Assembly (NCBI RefSeq): GCF_900111595.1
Contig: NZ_FOHN01000002.1
Location: 124,001-188,000, forward strand
Reading direction: 5' to 3'
Length of the DNA stretch: 64,000 nt
DNA from: [Clostridium] polysaccharolyticum
Lineage (GTDB): Bacteria; Bacillota; Clostridia; Lachnospirales; Lachnospiraceae
Part shown: positions 1 to 8,926 of the stretch, piece by piece
Position numbering within the stretch: position 1 is the first letter of the stretch
Layout: the number at the start of each line of letters is the position of its first letter
Program-made: the position numbers and the translations under genes
The notes under the pieces: model-generated
What the model saw: only the letters and a program-made list of their open reading frames with translations
What the model was told of the DNA's origin: nothing
The model's database searches: none

Positions 1-275
1 TCACCTGATAAAAAGAAAACAAGTTTCATGGAAGCAGGAACTTTATTTCCCTTAATTACCTGATAAGCATAAGGTTTTATCTGACTCCATTTGGAGTATT
101 CTTCTGACGTTTCCAGTTCACCTGTATCATACCATGATTTATTAATCTTTCCATTTATATGAAGCGTACAAAATGTAGCAACATCCAGTTCTGACACTAG
201 AAAGTTATCAAATACCGTCTGTACCAGCAGTTTTGACATGACATTTTTTACATCACTCATTTTTAGGCAAAGCAT
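1..275 (-). CDS. Partial small protein of unknown function (DUF5721-like), 5' end only
   Basis: The gene runs off the left edge; 91 codons are visible. The start is the ATG at 275, preceded by GAGGG with five bases between, giving MLCLKMSDVKNVMSKLL. A second in-frame ATG at 260 has no Shine-Dalgarno site. The visible part (a segment near LVSELDVATFCTLHING, then YDTGEL) resembles a short Clostridia family of unknown function that I recall as DUF5721; that name is from memory. There is no signal peptide or membrane segment. It is divergent from the aminopeptidase gene and the two promoters overlap. No function is proposed. Confidence 0.7.
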   Translation of the reverse strand, partial: MLCLKMSDVKNVMSKLLVQTVFDNFLVSELDVATFCTLHINGKINKSWYDTGELETSEEYSKWSQIKPYAYQVIKGNKVPASMKLVFFLSG

Positions 276-308
276 GCAATCCCTCGTTTCTGTTCCTTAT
301 AAGCCTCG

Positions 309-364
309 TTGACAAAGCTGTTTCGTTATTTTAGAATTATATCATATGTATTTTTAATTGAAAA
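309..364. promoter_or_regulatory. Overlapping divergent promoters
   Basis: On the plus strand TTGACA (309-314), a 17-bp spacer and TAGAAT (332-337) face the aminopeptidase gene. On the minus strand TTTTCA (359-364), 17 bp and TATAAT (336-341) face the small gene at the left edge. The -10 elements share two bases, so the promoters probably exclude each other. Confidence 0.6.
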
Positions 365-393
365 CATAAACTATTAAGAAAGAAGGTTTGGAA

Positions 394-1683
394 ATGAATG
401 TAGCAATTACTAGTTTAAAAGAGTTCATCGAAGAAGCAACTTCTCCTTACCATGTTGTTGCAAAATCAAAACAGGTTCTGGATGCAGAAGGCTTCACAGA
501 ACTTCCATTTGGTTCTGCCTGGAGTCTGGAAAGCGGTGGACGATATTATACAATCCCTTACGGCACAACTCTTTACGCTTTTACAATCGGAAGTGAACCC
601 GGCAATCAGCCAAGCTTAAGAATCGCCACAGCCCATACCGATCACCCATGTTTTCATATAAAGCCCTTTCCTGAAATGAACGAACATGGTTACTTGAAAA
701 TAAATACGGAAACATATGGCGGACCAATTCTAAATACCTGGTTAGACCGTCCACTCTCTGTTGCTGGCAAAGTATGCTTAAAGAGTGACTGTGTCATGAA
801 TCCTGAAACCGTATTGTTTGATGCCAGATTACCTTTGCTTACAATCCCTAATTTAGCAATTCACATTAACAGGGAAATCAATAAGGGAGTGGAACTGAAT
901 AAACAGACCGATTTAGCTCCTATCATTGGAATGATGAACGAAACATTGAATAACAAAAACTTCTTTATGGAATATTTAGCCAAAGAATTACAAGTAGAAA
1001 TATCTGATATTCTGGATTTTGATTTGTGTATCTACAACTGCGAATATCCAGCATTAATCGGACTGAACCAGGAGTTTTTCCAGTCACCAAGACTCGATAA
1101 CCTGACCAGTGTTACAGCATGCCTGAAGGGTATTATTAACGATGAAAACAAAAATAACATTCATGTTATTGCACTTTATGATAATGAAGAAATCGGAAGC
1201 CGTACTAAGCAAGGTGCAGATTCTTCCATTACAAGCATCCTGCTTGAAAAAATTTATACAGGAATCGGCCATGGCCGCACAAGTTTATACAGTGCTTACC
1301 TTAACAGTATGGCATTATCTGTCGATGTTGCACATTGCCTGCATCCGAATTATGTTGGCAAAAATGACCCTACTTCCTTCTGTGAACTTGGCAAAGGTGT
1401 AGTTTTTAAATTAGACAGCAATCAGAAATATGCCTATGATACAGAAGCAGTTGCCATTTTAGAGCAGATTTGCCAGGCACATGATGTAAAATATCAGAAA
1501 TTTGTAAACCGTTCTGATATGACAAGCGGAAGTACTCTAGGTTCCATTCTTTCTTCCTGGATACCAGTTAAAACTGTTGATATTGGAATTCCACTTCTTG
1601 CAATGCACTCTGCAAAAGAATTAATGGGTACAAAAGATCAATCGGAATTAGAAAAAATAATAGACAGCTTTTTTAAAGAATAA
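394..1683 (+). CDS. apeB: M18 family metallo-aminopeptidase
   Basis: This is a cytoplasmic two-zinc aminopeptidase that removes N-terminal residues, typically acidic ones, from peptides. The protein has 429 residues, normal for the family. Expected zinc ligands and catalytic residues are visible: His81 in TAHTDH, Asp235 in RLDNLTS, Glu265/Glu266 in NEEIGS, Asp311 near DVAH, and His405 near LLAMHS. I chose the ATG at 394 because AGAAGG (381-386) lies seven bases upstream; the in-frame TTG at 388 sits too close to that site. It is a single-gene transcript with its own promoter, and a hairpin separates it from the convergent GH13-like gene. M18 substrate preference is family knowledge; the real substrate here is inferred. 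Confidence 0.93.
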   Translation: MNVAITSLKEFIEEATSPYHVVAKSKQVLDAEGFTELPFGSAWSLESGGRYYTIPYGTTLYAFTIGSEPGNQPSLRIATAHTDHPCFHIKPFPEMNEHGYLKINTETYGGPILNTWLDRPLSVAGKVCLKSDCVMNPETVLFDARLPLLTIPNLAIHINREINKGVELNKQTDLAPIIGMMNETLNNKNFFMEYLAKELQVEISDILDFDLCIYNCEYPALIGLNQEFFQSPRLDNLTSVTACLKGIINDENKNNIHVIALYDNEEIGSRTKQGADSSITSILLEKIYTGIGHGRTSLYSAYLNSMALSVDVAHCLHPNYVGKNDPTSFCELGKGVVFKLDSNQKYAYDTEAVAILEQICQAHDVKYQKFVNRSDMTSGSTLGSILSSWIPVKTVDIGIPLLAMHSAKELMGTKDQSELEKIIDSFFKE

Positions 1684-1688
1684 ATGTC

Positions 1689-1756
1689 ATTCGCGGTGTC
1701 CTTTGCCAAAGACATGCTTTATGTCATGTCCTTGGCGGCTATCGCGAATTTTTATT
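1689..1756. terminator. Hairpin terminator between convergent genes
   Basis: ATTCGCG (1689-1695) pairs with CGCGAAT (1743-1749), with further inner pairing of GACATG with CATGTC, followed on the plus strand by a T-rich run. It lies between the ends of the aminopeptidase and GH13-like genes and probably serves both. Confidence 0.65.
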
Positions 1757-1763
1757 TTCAAAG

Positions 1764-3692
1764 TTAAGTTTCTATAAACATAATTACTGTTCTTGCAGGC
1801 ACATCATATGTCTTGCCAGAAACAGGTTCAAATCCATCACCCAGTTCCTGTTCATTTTCTAAATCCGTACGAACAAGAACTGCCCATTTTTTTCCCTTTG
1901 CTGGATTTGGCAAAGAGAATGCATGCTGTTCCCAATGGAAATTGTAAGCTATATACATATCCTTTTCAAACTCATTACGGCTTAATTTCGCATATTGTCC
2001 ACATAATAGTATTCCAAGCGTTCTACTGTAATTCGTATAATCCGGATACCATGTCTGCAGGCCATGGAATGAAATATCAGGACATCCACAAGAAATATAA
2101 TCCATTCCCTTAAGCTGTTCTGTCCTATGAAACAAAATATGCTGCTTCCTAAACTGAATACACTTCTTTGTAAATTCAAGAATCCAGCTGTTTTTATTCT
2201 GATCATTCCAGTTTAACCAAGTAATCTTATTATCCTGGCAATACGGATTATTATTTCCATTCTGGCTGTTGCCAAACTCATCGCCTGCCACTAATAGTGG
2301 CACTCCCTGGCTAAAAAACAATAGCATAAGAGCATTTCGAATCTGCTTTTTCCTAAGCTCCAGAACTGATTTCTTCCTAGTCTTTCCCTCCACACCACAG
2401 TTCCAGCTAAAATTGTAGTCCGTCCCGTCCTGGTTTTGTTCTCCATTTTCTTCATTATGTTTTACATCATAAGATACCATATCCATCAATGTCATACTGC
2501 CAGTATTGGATAGATAATTTATCACAGCCTTACCTTCTGGATTATTTTTAAATACATTGGTAAAGGAAAGTACCTGTTCCTCGTCTCCCTTTAAAAACCT
2601 TCTGGCAGCATTCATAAATTGATCATTATAATCCGCTAAATGCTTTCTTTTAGGAACTCTTCCATCGGGATAGCAGTTCGTTATATTCCAGTCCCAGGTA
2701 AACAGTTTTGCCTGATTCAAGACAGGATCTGTGGCCAATAATTTATCTGGAATCCATTCTTGATTAACCTTAAAACCATCAATCTGGTAATACTTCTGCC
2801 AGAAGTGCAGGCAATCTATAATCAGGCTTTGATTCGTGTTAAATGCAAAATAAAACTCCATATACACTTCAATGCCATTCTCATGCAAAGCATCTACCAT
2901 TTCTCTAAATTCATTACAGCAGTTATCAGGTACTGCTGCATAGGATGCTTTTGGTGCAAAATAAAAATTATCTTGGGCATATCCCCAGTAATTCAGTTTC
3001 CAATCTTCCTGTTCCTGAAAATACGGCCTAGTTATAGAAGATGAGACCGGATAATTCTTTTGCCAAGTACAGTCTTTCACTTCACTGAACTCATAGCAAG
3101 GCATAAGTTCAACTGCATTAATACCCAATGATTTTATATACGGTATTTTTTCTATAACTCCCTTATATGTGCCCTTCTCTTTTACCCCAGAGGATGGATC
3201 CTTGGTAAATCCTCTGACATGAAGGCGGTAAATCAGCAACTCTTGAAAACTAATCTTTGTCCTGCTGCTTATTCTTTGATTGAGGTCAAAATTCTTAACT
3301 TTATGGTAAATCTGATTTTTAGAAACTGGTTTTCCCCAAAGCTCTCTTCCCACAATCTGCTGTGCATATGTGTCTGATATTACGGCTCCATTTTTCTCAT
3401 AATAATAATACCATTCCTTATCTTCCTCTAATGGCACAATGATGGAAAAAACATCTCCTATGCAATACTTCTCATCTACAGGAATCACCATTTCCTGTTC
3501 ATTATAAGAAGGAAATTCAGAGTCACTATATTCAATTCTTTTTATTTTGCCTGACAGAATATGCAATTTGCAATCCGGTTCTTCCATAAGCGAAATAGAA
3601 AACTGAATTTTACCTTGCTCTATCCAGCAGGCTCCAAGCGGATAGCCCGTTCCCGGTTCTATTTGAATGCTTTTACAACGCCCTTTTGCCAC
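1764..3692 (-). CDS. Isoamylase/glycogen-debranching-like GH13 protein lacking catalytic residues
   Basis: 642 residues with a CBM48-like N-terminus (about 10-130) and a GH13 barrel (about 150-500), most like GlgX/TreX-type debranching enzymes (YWGYAQDNFYFAPKASY at 235-251, MVSYDVKHNEENGE at 405-418). Every conserved catalytic motif is altered. The nucleophile position in DGFKVN is Asn310 instead of Asp; the acid/base position in KLFTWDW is Trp333 instead of Glu; the third acidic position in YLSNTGSMTL is Gly398 with Thr397 instead of His-Asp. Region I reads MEFYFAFNTN instead of DVVFNHT. It is therefore probably a non-catalytic glucan-binding or regulatory protein. The start is GTG behind GGAGG. 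It begins 18 bp after the upstream ABC-F gene and probably shares its transcript. The fold is a confident call, the lack of activity an inference. Confidence 0.8.
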   Translation of the reverse strand: MAKGRCKSIQIEPGTGYPLGACWIEQGKIQFSISLMEEPDCKLHILSGKIKRIEYSDSEFPSYNEQEMVIPVDEKYCIGDVFSIIVPLEEDKEWYYYYEKNGAVISDTYAQQIVGRELWGKPVSKNQIYHKVKNFDLNQRISSRTKISFQELLIYRLHVRGFTKDPSSGVKEKGTYKGVIEKIPYIKSLGINAVELMPCYEFSEVKDCTWQKNYPVSSSITRPYFQEQEDWKLNYWGYAQDNFYFAPKASYAAVPDNCCNEFREMVDALHENGIEVYMEFYFAFNTNQSLIIDCLHFWQKYYQIDGFKVNQEWIPDKLLATDPVLNQAKLFTWDWNITNCYPDGRVPKRKHLADYNDQFMNAARRFLKGDEEQVLSFTNVFKNNPEGKAVINYLSNTGSMTLMDMVSYDVKHNEENGEQNQDGTDYNFSWNCGVEGKTRKKSVLELRKKQIRNALMLLFFSQGVPLLVAGDEFGNSQNGNNNPYCQDNKITWLNWNDQNKNSWILEFTKKCIQFRKQHILFHRTEQLKGMDYISCGCPDISFHGLQTWYPDYTNYSRTLGILLCGQYAKLSRNEFEKDMYIAYNFHWEQHAFSLPNPAKGKKWAVLVRTDLENEQELGDGFEPVSGKTYDVPARTVIMFIET

Positions 3693-3710
3693 AATATGCC
3701 TCCATCCCTG

Positions 3711-5510
3711 TTATCGGTTATTCTTCTCTGCTTCAATTTGTTCATTTAAATTGTTAAGATAAACCCAACGTTCCATTTTGACATCTAGCAATTCTTCTAC
3801 TTTATCTTTTTCTTCCATCAGTTCTCTAAGCTTGCCATAGTTATTGGCATTCGCTTCTGATTGTGATTCTAATTCCGATAATTTTTCTTCTAGCTTTGCA
3901 ATTACATCGTCTATTTCATCAAACTCTTTCTGCTCCTGATAAGAAAATTTAAGACGTTTTGTCTTTGGCTTTTCTTTTACACTTGTCTTTTCTTTCTTAG
4001 GTGTATTTCCAACAGCAGGCATAACATATGTTGTATTTTCTTTATAATCTGTAAATCCGCCTTCATATTGGTTAATCTTTCCATTTCCCTCAAATGCCAG
4101 AATTCTCTGAACTACACGGTCCAGAAAATATCTGTCATGGGAAACTGTAATAACAATTCCTTCAAACCTGTCAAGATAATGTTCTAGAATTGTAAGAGTC
4201 TGAATGTCCAAATCATTAGTAGGCTCGTCCAGAATCAAAACATTAGGTGCTTCCATAAGAACTTTTAGCAGATATAAACGTCTTTTTTCTCCACCTGAAA
4301 GTTTACTGATATAAGAGTACTGCATATCTGATGTAAACAGAAATCTTTCTAACATCTGGGAAGCTGAAATACGGCCTGTACTAATTTCAATATATTCCGC
4401 AACATTTTTTATATAGTCAATTACTCGCAGTTCTCCATCTAAATACTCGTTTTCCTGAGAGAAATATCCTATTTTCACAGTAGTTCCGATTTCAATTGTT
4501 CCACTGTCTGGCTCTAGGTTTCCTGTGATTAATTTAAGCAAAGTGCTTTTTCCACAGCCATTATGTCCAACAATACCTAGCCTTTCTCCCTTGACCATGG
4601 TATAACTGAAATCTTCAATTAATTTTTTCTCTCCAAATCCTTTACACAGGTGCTCAATCACGATAGTTTTTCTTCCTAATCTAGCAGAAGCAGATTCTAT
4701 CTCCACATTTTTATCTTCTACGATTTTTTCCCTGTCTCTTAACTCCTCAAATCTCTGGATATGTGCTTTCTGCTTCGTTGATCTTGCCCTTGCCCCACGC
4801 ATCATCCATTCTAAATCCTGACGGTACATGCTTTCTTTTTTACGCTCTGTAGCAAGTTCCATTTCTTCACGTTCTGCTTTCAGTGTAAGAAAAACCGTAT
4901 AATTTCCATTATATGTGTAAAACTTTGCTTTGTCGATTTCTAATATTTTATTGGTAACCTTATCAAGGAAATATCTATCGTGAGTTACCATAATAATAGA
5001 ACCTTTATATTTGTTCAAATAATCCTCTAGCCATTCCGTCATTTCATTATCTAAATGGTTGGTAGGCTCGTCTAAAACCAGAATTTCTGAAGGATTCAAC
5101 AAAGTACGAACAAGTGCTGCTCTTTTCTTTTGACCTCCTGACAGCTTTCCTGTTATCATGTCCGGCTCAGAAAGCCCAAGTTTCAGTAACATGGAAGTTG
5201 CCTGGCCTTCTAGATTCCAGTGCTCATTTTCACTTTCAATGCCACGTACTACATTTTCAAGAATGGTCAATGTTTCATCAAATTCAGGGACCTGTGAGAG
5301 ATAACCAATGCGGACTTTGTTTCCTTTGGTTACTTTGCCTTCATCTGGTTCTTCCAGACCTGCAGTTATTTTCAGAAAAGTTGATTTACCTGTTCCATTT
5401 ATTCCAATTACACCAAATTTATCTCCCTCATTTAAACCGAAAGATACTTTATTGAATATTTGCTTCTCTCCATATATTTTACTTACATTTTCTATCGTCA
5501 ATAAATTCAT
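3711..5510 (-). CDS. ABC-F ATPase, Uup-like with C-terminal coiled coil
   Basis: A soluble tandem ATP-binding protein of the ABC-F class, which act on ribosomes rather than in transport. The protein has about 599 residues: first nucleotide domain with GINGTGKST near residue 36, LSGGQKKR and LDEPTNHLD; a linker rich in charged residues; second domain with GHNGCGKST, LSGGEKRR and LDEPTNDLD; and a C-terminal coiled coil (EFDEIDDVIAKLEEKL) typical of Uup. The start is the ATG at 5510, behind AGAGGAG with seven bases; upstream in-frame codons lack a binding site. It has its own promoter and is followed by the GH13-like gene after 18 bp. It is divergent from a second ABC-F gene. Uup is the best match; a ribosome-protection paralogue is not excluded. 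Confidence 0.9.
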   Translation of the reverse strand: MNLLTIENVSKIYGEKQIFNKVSFGLNEGDKFGVIGINGTGKSTFLKITAGLEEPDEGKVTKGNKVRIGYLSQVPEFDETLTILENVVRGIESENEHWNLEGQATSMLLKLGLSEPDMITGKLSGGQKKRAALVRTLLNPSEILVLDEPTNHLDNEMTEWLEDYLNKYKGSIIMVTHDRYFLDKVTNKILEIDKAKFYTYNGNYTVFLTLKAEREEMELATERKKESMYRQDLEWMMRGARARSTKQKAHIQRFEELRDREKIVEDKNVEIESASARLGRKTIVIEHLCKGFGEKKLIEDFSYTMVKGERLGIVGHNGCGKSTLLKLITGNLEPDSGTIEIGTTVKIGYFSQENEYLDGELRVIDYIKNVAEYIEISTGRISASQMLERFLFTSDMQYSYISKLSGGEKRRLYLLKVLMEAPNVLILDEPTNDLDIQTLTILEHYLDRFEGIVITVSHDRYFLDRVVQRILAFEGNGKINQYEGGFTDYKENTTYVMPAVGNTPKKEKTSVKEKPKTKRLKFSYQEQKEFDEIDDVIAKLEEKLSELESQSEANANNYGKLRELMEEKDKVEELLDVKMERWVYLNNLNEQIEAEKNNR

Positions 5511-5543
5511 ATTAATGCTCCTCTGTAAACACATCTAGCACTC

Positions 5544-5572
5544 ATTATACTATGGAATGAAAATCAATACAA
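5544..5572 (-). promoter_or_regulatory. Promoter of the Uup-like gene
   Basis: TTGTAT (5567-5572), 17-bp spacer, TATAAT (5544-5549) on the minus strand, about 35 bp upstream of the start codon. Confidence 0.6.
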
Positions 5573-5657
5573 GTTAAAAGGTTTTCTAAATGTTTCAACT
5601 ATTTCACTTCTAAAACGCTTCCTTTCTTCCTTGGCCACTTTCATCTGCAAAAAACAC

Positions 5658-5685
5658 TTGCAAATTATTGATTTTCCTGTAAAAT
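5658..5685 (+). promoter_or_regulatory. Promoter of the YbiT-like ABC-F gene
   Basis: TTGCAA (5658-5663), 16-bp spacer, TAAAAT (5680-5685), about 68 bp before the start. The leader has no clear attenuator hairpin. Confidence 0.5.
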
Positions 5686-5753
5686 AAGGAGTGATGTTTA
5701 ATTTTAGCCAATAATCGAATGATTTGAAAATATAAATTAAGAGAGGTAACGCT

Positions 5754-7391
5754 ATGATACAAGCAAGTAATGTAACTTTAAGACTCGGTAAAAGAGCCTT
5801 ATTTGAAGATGTTAATATCAAGTTTACAGAAGGAAACTGCTACGGTCTTATCGGTGCAAATGGTGCAGGAAAATCTACATTTCTTCGTATTTTATCTGGT
5901 GAGTTAGAACCTACTAATGGTGATATCATCATCACACCTGGCCAAAGACTTTCATTCTTGAAACAGGATCACTTTAAATATGATCAGTTTGTTGTATTAG
6001 ACACTGTTATCATGGGCAATCAGAGATTATACGACATTATGAAAGAAAAGGAAGCCATCTATGCCAAAGAAGATTTTACAGAAGAAGATGGTATCCATGC
6101 CAGTGAATTAGAAGGCGAATTCGCAACTATGAACGGATGGGAAGCGGAATCTGACGCTGCTATGCTTTTAAATGGTTTAGGCATTGACACATCCCTTCAT
6201 TATATGGAAATGCACGAATTAAGTGGTTCCCAGAAAATCAAAGTTCTTTTAGCTCAGGCTTTATTTGGCAACCCAGACATCCTGTTACTAGACGAGCCTA
6301 CTAACCACTTAGACTTAGATGCCATCAGATGGTTAGAAGAATTCTTAATTAACTTTGAGAATACCGTAATTGTTGTATCTCATGACCGTTACTTCTTAAA
6401 TAAAGTATGTACACACATTGCGGATATTGACTACGCAAAAATCCAGCTTTACTCTGGTAACTATGACTTCTGGTATGAATCCAGCCAGTTAATGATTAAA
6501 CAGATGAAAGAAGCAAATAAAAAGAAAGAGGATAAAATCAAGGAACTTCAGGAATTTATCCAGCGGTTCAGTGCTAACGCTTCCAAATCCAAACAGGCTA
6601 CTTCCAGAAAGAAAGCATTGGAAAAAATCCAGCTTGATGACATTAAGCCATCTAGCCGTAAATACCCTTATATTGATTTCCGTCCTTTCCGTGAAATCGG
6701 CAACGAAGTATTAACGGTTTCCAATCTGTCTAAAACAATTGATGGGGTAAAAGTATTAGACAACTTATCCTTTATCATCGGCCATGATGATAAAGTCGCT
6801 TTTGTTGGTAACAACGGACTAGCTACTACTACATTATTCAAGATCTTAGCTGGCGAAATGGAACCAGACGAAGGTGAAGTAAAATGGGGTATTACTACTT
6901 CCCAGGCTTACTTCCCAAAAGACAATACGAAAGATTTTGACTGTGATGATATTATTGTTGACTGGTTAATGGAATTCTCTCCTGAAAAAGATGTGACTTA
7001 TGTACGTGGTTTCTTAGGAAGAATGCTTTTCGCTGGCGAAGACGGCGTTAAAAAAGTTAACGTATTATCTGGTGGTGAAAAAGTACGTGTCATGCTATCC
7101 AAAATGATGATTATGGGTTCAAATGTTTTAATTATGGACGAACCTACTAACCACTTGGACATGGAATCCATCACAGCATTAAATAATGGGCTTATTAAGT
7201 TCCCTGGTGTTGTATTATTTACTTCACAGGATCACCAGTTCATTCAGACAATTGCAAACCGTATTATGGAAATCACGCCTGGCGGTTTAATTGATAAGAT
7301 TACAACTTACGATGAGTATCTTGAAAATGACGAATTAGCACGTAAGAGACAAATCTTAAGCAATCAGGATGATAACGAAACAGATTTATAA
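5754..7391 (+). CDS. ABC-F ATPase, YbiT-like
   Basis: A second soluble ABC-F ATPase (545 residues), most like the YbiT/YkpA branch that acts on the ribosome. Domain 1 has a normal Walker A (GANGAGKST, near residue 35), signature LSGSQ and LDEPTNHLD. The central linker (about 240-310) is rich in Lys and Glu with KQATSRKKALEK. In domain 2 the Walker A reads GNNGLATTT, so the glycine and the catalytic lysine positions are Ala and Thr, while LSGGEKVR and MDEPTNHLD are kept. A weakened second site may be normal for this branch. The ATG at 5754 follows AGAGAGG. Divergent from the Uup-like gene across a 243-bp gap; transcribed alone. Confidence 0.88.
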   Translation: MIQASNVTLRLGKRALFEDVNIKFTEGNCYGLIGANGAGKSTFLRILSGELEPTNGDIIITPGQRLSFLKQDHFKYDQFVVLDTVIMGNQRLYDIMKEKEAIYAKEDFTEEDGIHASELEGEFATMNGWEAESDAAMLLNGLGIDTSLHYMEMHELSGSQKIKVLLAQALFGNPDILLLDEPTNHLDLDAIRWLEEFLINFENTVIVVSHDRYFLNKVCTHIADIDYAKIQLYSGNYDFWYESSQLMIKQMKEANKKKEDKIKELQEFIQRFSANASKSKQATSRKKALEKIQLDDIKPSSRKYPYIDFRPFREIGNEVLTVSNLSKTIDGVKVLDNLSFIIGHDDKVAFVGNNGLATTTLFKILAGEMEPDEGEVKWGITTSQAYFPKDNTKDFDCDDIIVDWLMEFSPEKDVTYVRGFLGRMLFAGEDGVKKVNVLSGGEKVRVMLSKMMIMGSNVLIMDEPTNHLDMESITALNNGLIKFPGVVLFTSQDHQFIQTIANRIMEITPGGLIDKITTYDEYLENDELARKRQILSNQDDNETDL

Positions 7392-7404
7392 TGTTGTAGG
7401 AAAA

Positions 7405-7530
7405 ACGGCTCTATGTCAAGTGTTGGAGGGTGATTCCCTGAAGCATGCTTCATTACTAGACGTAGGGTTATTTTTATATTAAAATTTACCCCTTTCTCCC
7501 TAAAATTCCTTACTTGACAACCCTATAGCA
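7405..7530. repeat. Possible short ISL3-type element remnant or MITE
   Basis: Left end GGCTCTATGTCAAGTG and right end ACTTGACAACCCTATAGC are imperfect inverted repeats about 126 bp apart, sharing the GTCAAGT core. GGCTCTnTGTCAA resembles the ends of ISL3-family elements as I remember them. A perfect 14-bp palindrome (TGAAGCATGCTTCA) and a T-rich stretch lie inside. There is no transposase. The right end supplies the TTGACA box of the next gene's promoter. This is inference from pattern only. Confidence 0.35.
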
Positions 7531-7543
7531 GATCCTGTAAAAT
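7514..7543 (+). promoter_or_regulatory. Promoter of the CorC-like gene
   Basis: TTGACA (7514-7519), 18-bp spacer, TAAAAT (7538-7543), about 45 bp before the start codon. Confidence 0.6.
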
Positions 7544-7588
7544 GTTGAATGCGTAACACTAATAATATATGAAATGGAGATGATATTT

Positions 7589-8890
7589 TTGGACCCTAGT
7601 GACGTCACGCAGCTTATTATTCTTTTCGTTTTATTAATACTGTCTGCATTTTTTTCATCTGCTGAAACGGCGTTGACTACTGTCAATAAAATTCGTATTC
7701 GCAATCTTGCTGATGAAAATGTAAAAGGTGCAAAAACAGTAAGCAAACTGATTGAAGATCCAACAAAGCTGTTAAGCGCTATATTAATTGGGAACAATAT
7801 CGTGAATCTGTCTGCCTCATCCTTGGCAACTACTCTTACAGTAAATATCTGCAAGTCATCAGGTGTATCAGATAGTGCTACTGTTGGCGCAGGTATAGCA
7901 ACTTTTGTACTTACGGTTTTAGTCCTGATTTTTGGAGAAATAACCCCGAAATCATTAGCTACTATTCATGCCGAGAAAATTTCCCTGGCATATGGTGGCA
8001 TTATTTATTTTATTACTCAGCTTCTGACTCCTGTAATTTTTATCATTAATAAACTGGCGTATGGTTTATTAAAGCTATTACAAGTAGATCCTCATTATAA
8101 AGGATTAACAATTACAGAAACGGAACTAAGAACCATCGTGGATGTAAGCCACGAAGAAGGTGTCTTAGAAAGCGAAGAACGGAAAATGATAACCAATGTT
8201 GTTGATTTTGGTGATGCTCTTGCAAAAGATGTTATGGTTCCAAGAATCGATATGGTTTTTGTAGATATCAACTTAAGTTATGACGAACTTGTTGAGGCAT
8301 TTTCTAAAGATAAATTTTCCAGAATGCCCGTATTTGATGGTGCCAGAGACAATGTGGCTGGTATTATCAACTTAAAGGACGTTTTCTTTTATCAAGGTTC
8401 GAAAGAAGACTTCCACATAAAACAGCTGCTACGAGAACCTTATTTTACGTATGAATTCAAAAAGACATCTGAACTTCTAATCGAAATGCGCAAAGCTTCC
8501 CGTTCCATTGCAATTGTATTGGATGAATACGGGGCAACGGCTGGCTTAATCACACTAGAAGATTTATTAGAAGAAATTGTTGGTGAAATACGTGATGAAT
8601 ATGATGGAGACGAAGAAGATTCCATCATACAGATTTCTCCATCTGAATTTATCGCAGATGGTTTTACAAAATTAGACGAAGTAAACGAAATAATTGGTTC
8701 TGATCTTGAATCTGATGATTATGATTCCATTGCAGGACATATCATCAGCTTGCTTGAACACCTTCCTGTAGAAGGAGAATCCATTATTGATAATCATATA
8801 CAGTATACTGTTCAGTCCGTTGAGAAAAACAGAATTGACAAAATACATATTCTGCTTTTACCAAAAGAGGAGAATATGGAAAACGAATAG
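7589..8890 (+). CDS. CNNM/CorC-HlyC family membrane protein (DUF21, CBS pair, CorC domain)
   Basis: An integral membrane protein of the hemolysin-C/CorC family, linked in characterised members to magnesium or cobalt efflux. From the chosen start it has 433 residues: a DUF21 membrane domain (about 1-190, with AFFSSAETALTTVN near residue 13), two CBS domains (about 205-330, MVPRIDM and RSIAIVLDEYGATAGLITLEDLLEEI motifs in part) and a C-terminal CorC_HlyC domain. I prefer the TTG at 7589 because GGAGA (7577-7581) lies seven bases upstream and the product then begins MDPSDVTQL; the in-frame ATG at 7574 has no binding site. It has its own promoter and a strong downstream terminator. The ion specificity is not visible. 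Confidence 0.88.
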   Translation: MDPSDVTQLIILFVLLILSAFFSSAETALTTVNKIRIRNLADENVKGAKTVSKLIEDPTKLLSAILIGNNIVNLSASSLATTLTVNICKSSGVSDSATVGAGIATFVLTVLVLIFGEITPKSLATIHAEKISLAYGGIIYFITQLLTPVIFIINKLAYGLLKLLQVDPHYKGLTITETELRTIVDVSHEEGVLESEERKMITNVVDFGDALAKDVMVPRIDMVFVDINLSYDELVEAFSKDKFSRMPVFDGARDNVAGIINLKDVFFYQGSKEDFHIKQLLREPYFTYEFKKTSELLIEMRKASRSIAIVLDEYGATAGLITLEDLLEEIVGEIRDEYDGDEEDSIIQISPSEFIADGFTKLDEVNEIIGSDLESDDYDSIAGHIISLLEHLPVEGESIIDNHIQYTVQSVEKNRIDKIHILLLPKEENMENE

Positions 8891-8898
8891 TATTTTCA

Positions 8899-8926
8899 GG
8901 GAGACGTTCTTATGTCTCCCTTTTTT
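8899..8926 (+). terminator. Terminator of the CorC-like gene
   Basis: GGGAGAC (8899-8905) pairs with GTCTCCC (8914-8920), followed by six T. It overlaps the 3' end of the convergent gene. Confidence 0.85.

Noticed and set aside
1084-1402. Short frames in both orientations inside the aminopeptidase gene
   Set aside because: They lack ribosome sites and overlap a well-supported gene with all expected motifs.
5564-5821. 85-codon minus-strand frame between the two ABC-F genes
   Set aside because: It has no start site of quality, overlaps the 5' end of the YbiT-like gene and carries both promoters within it.
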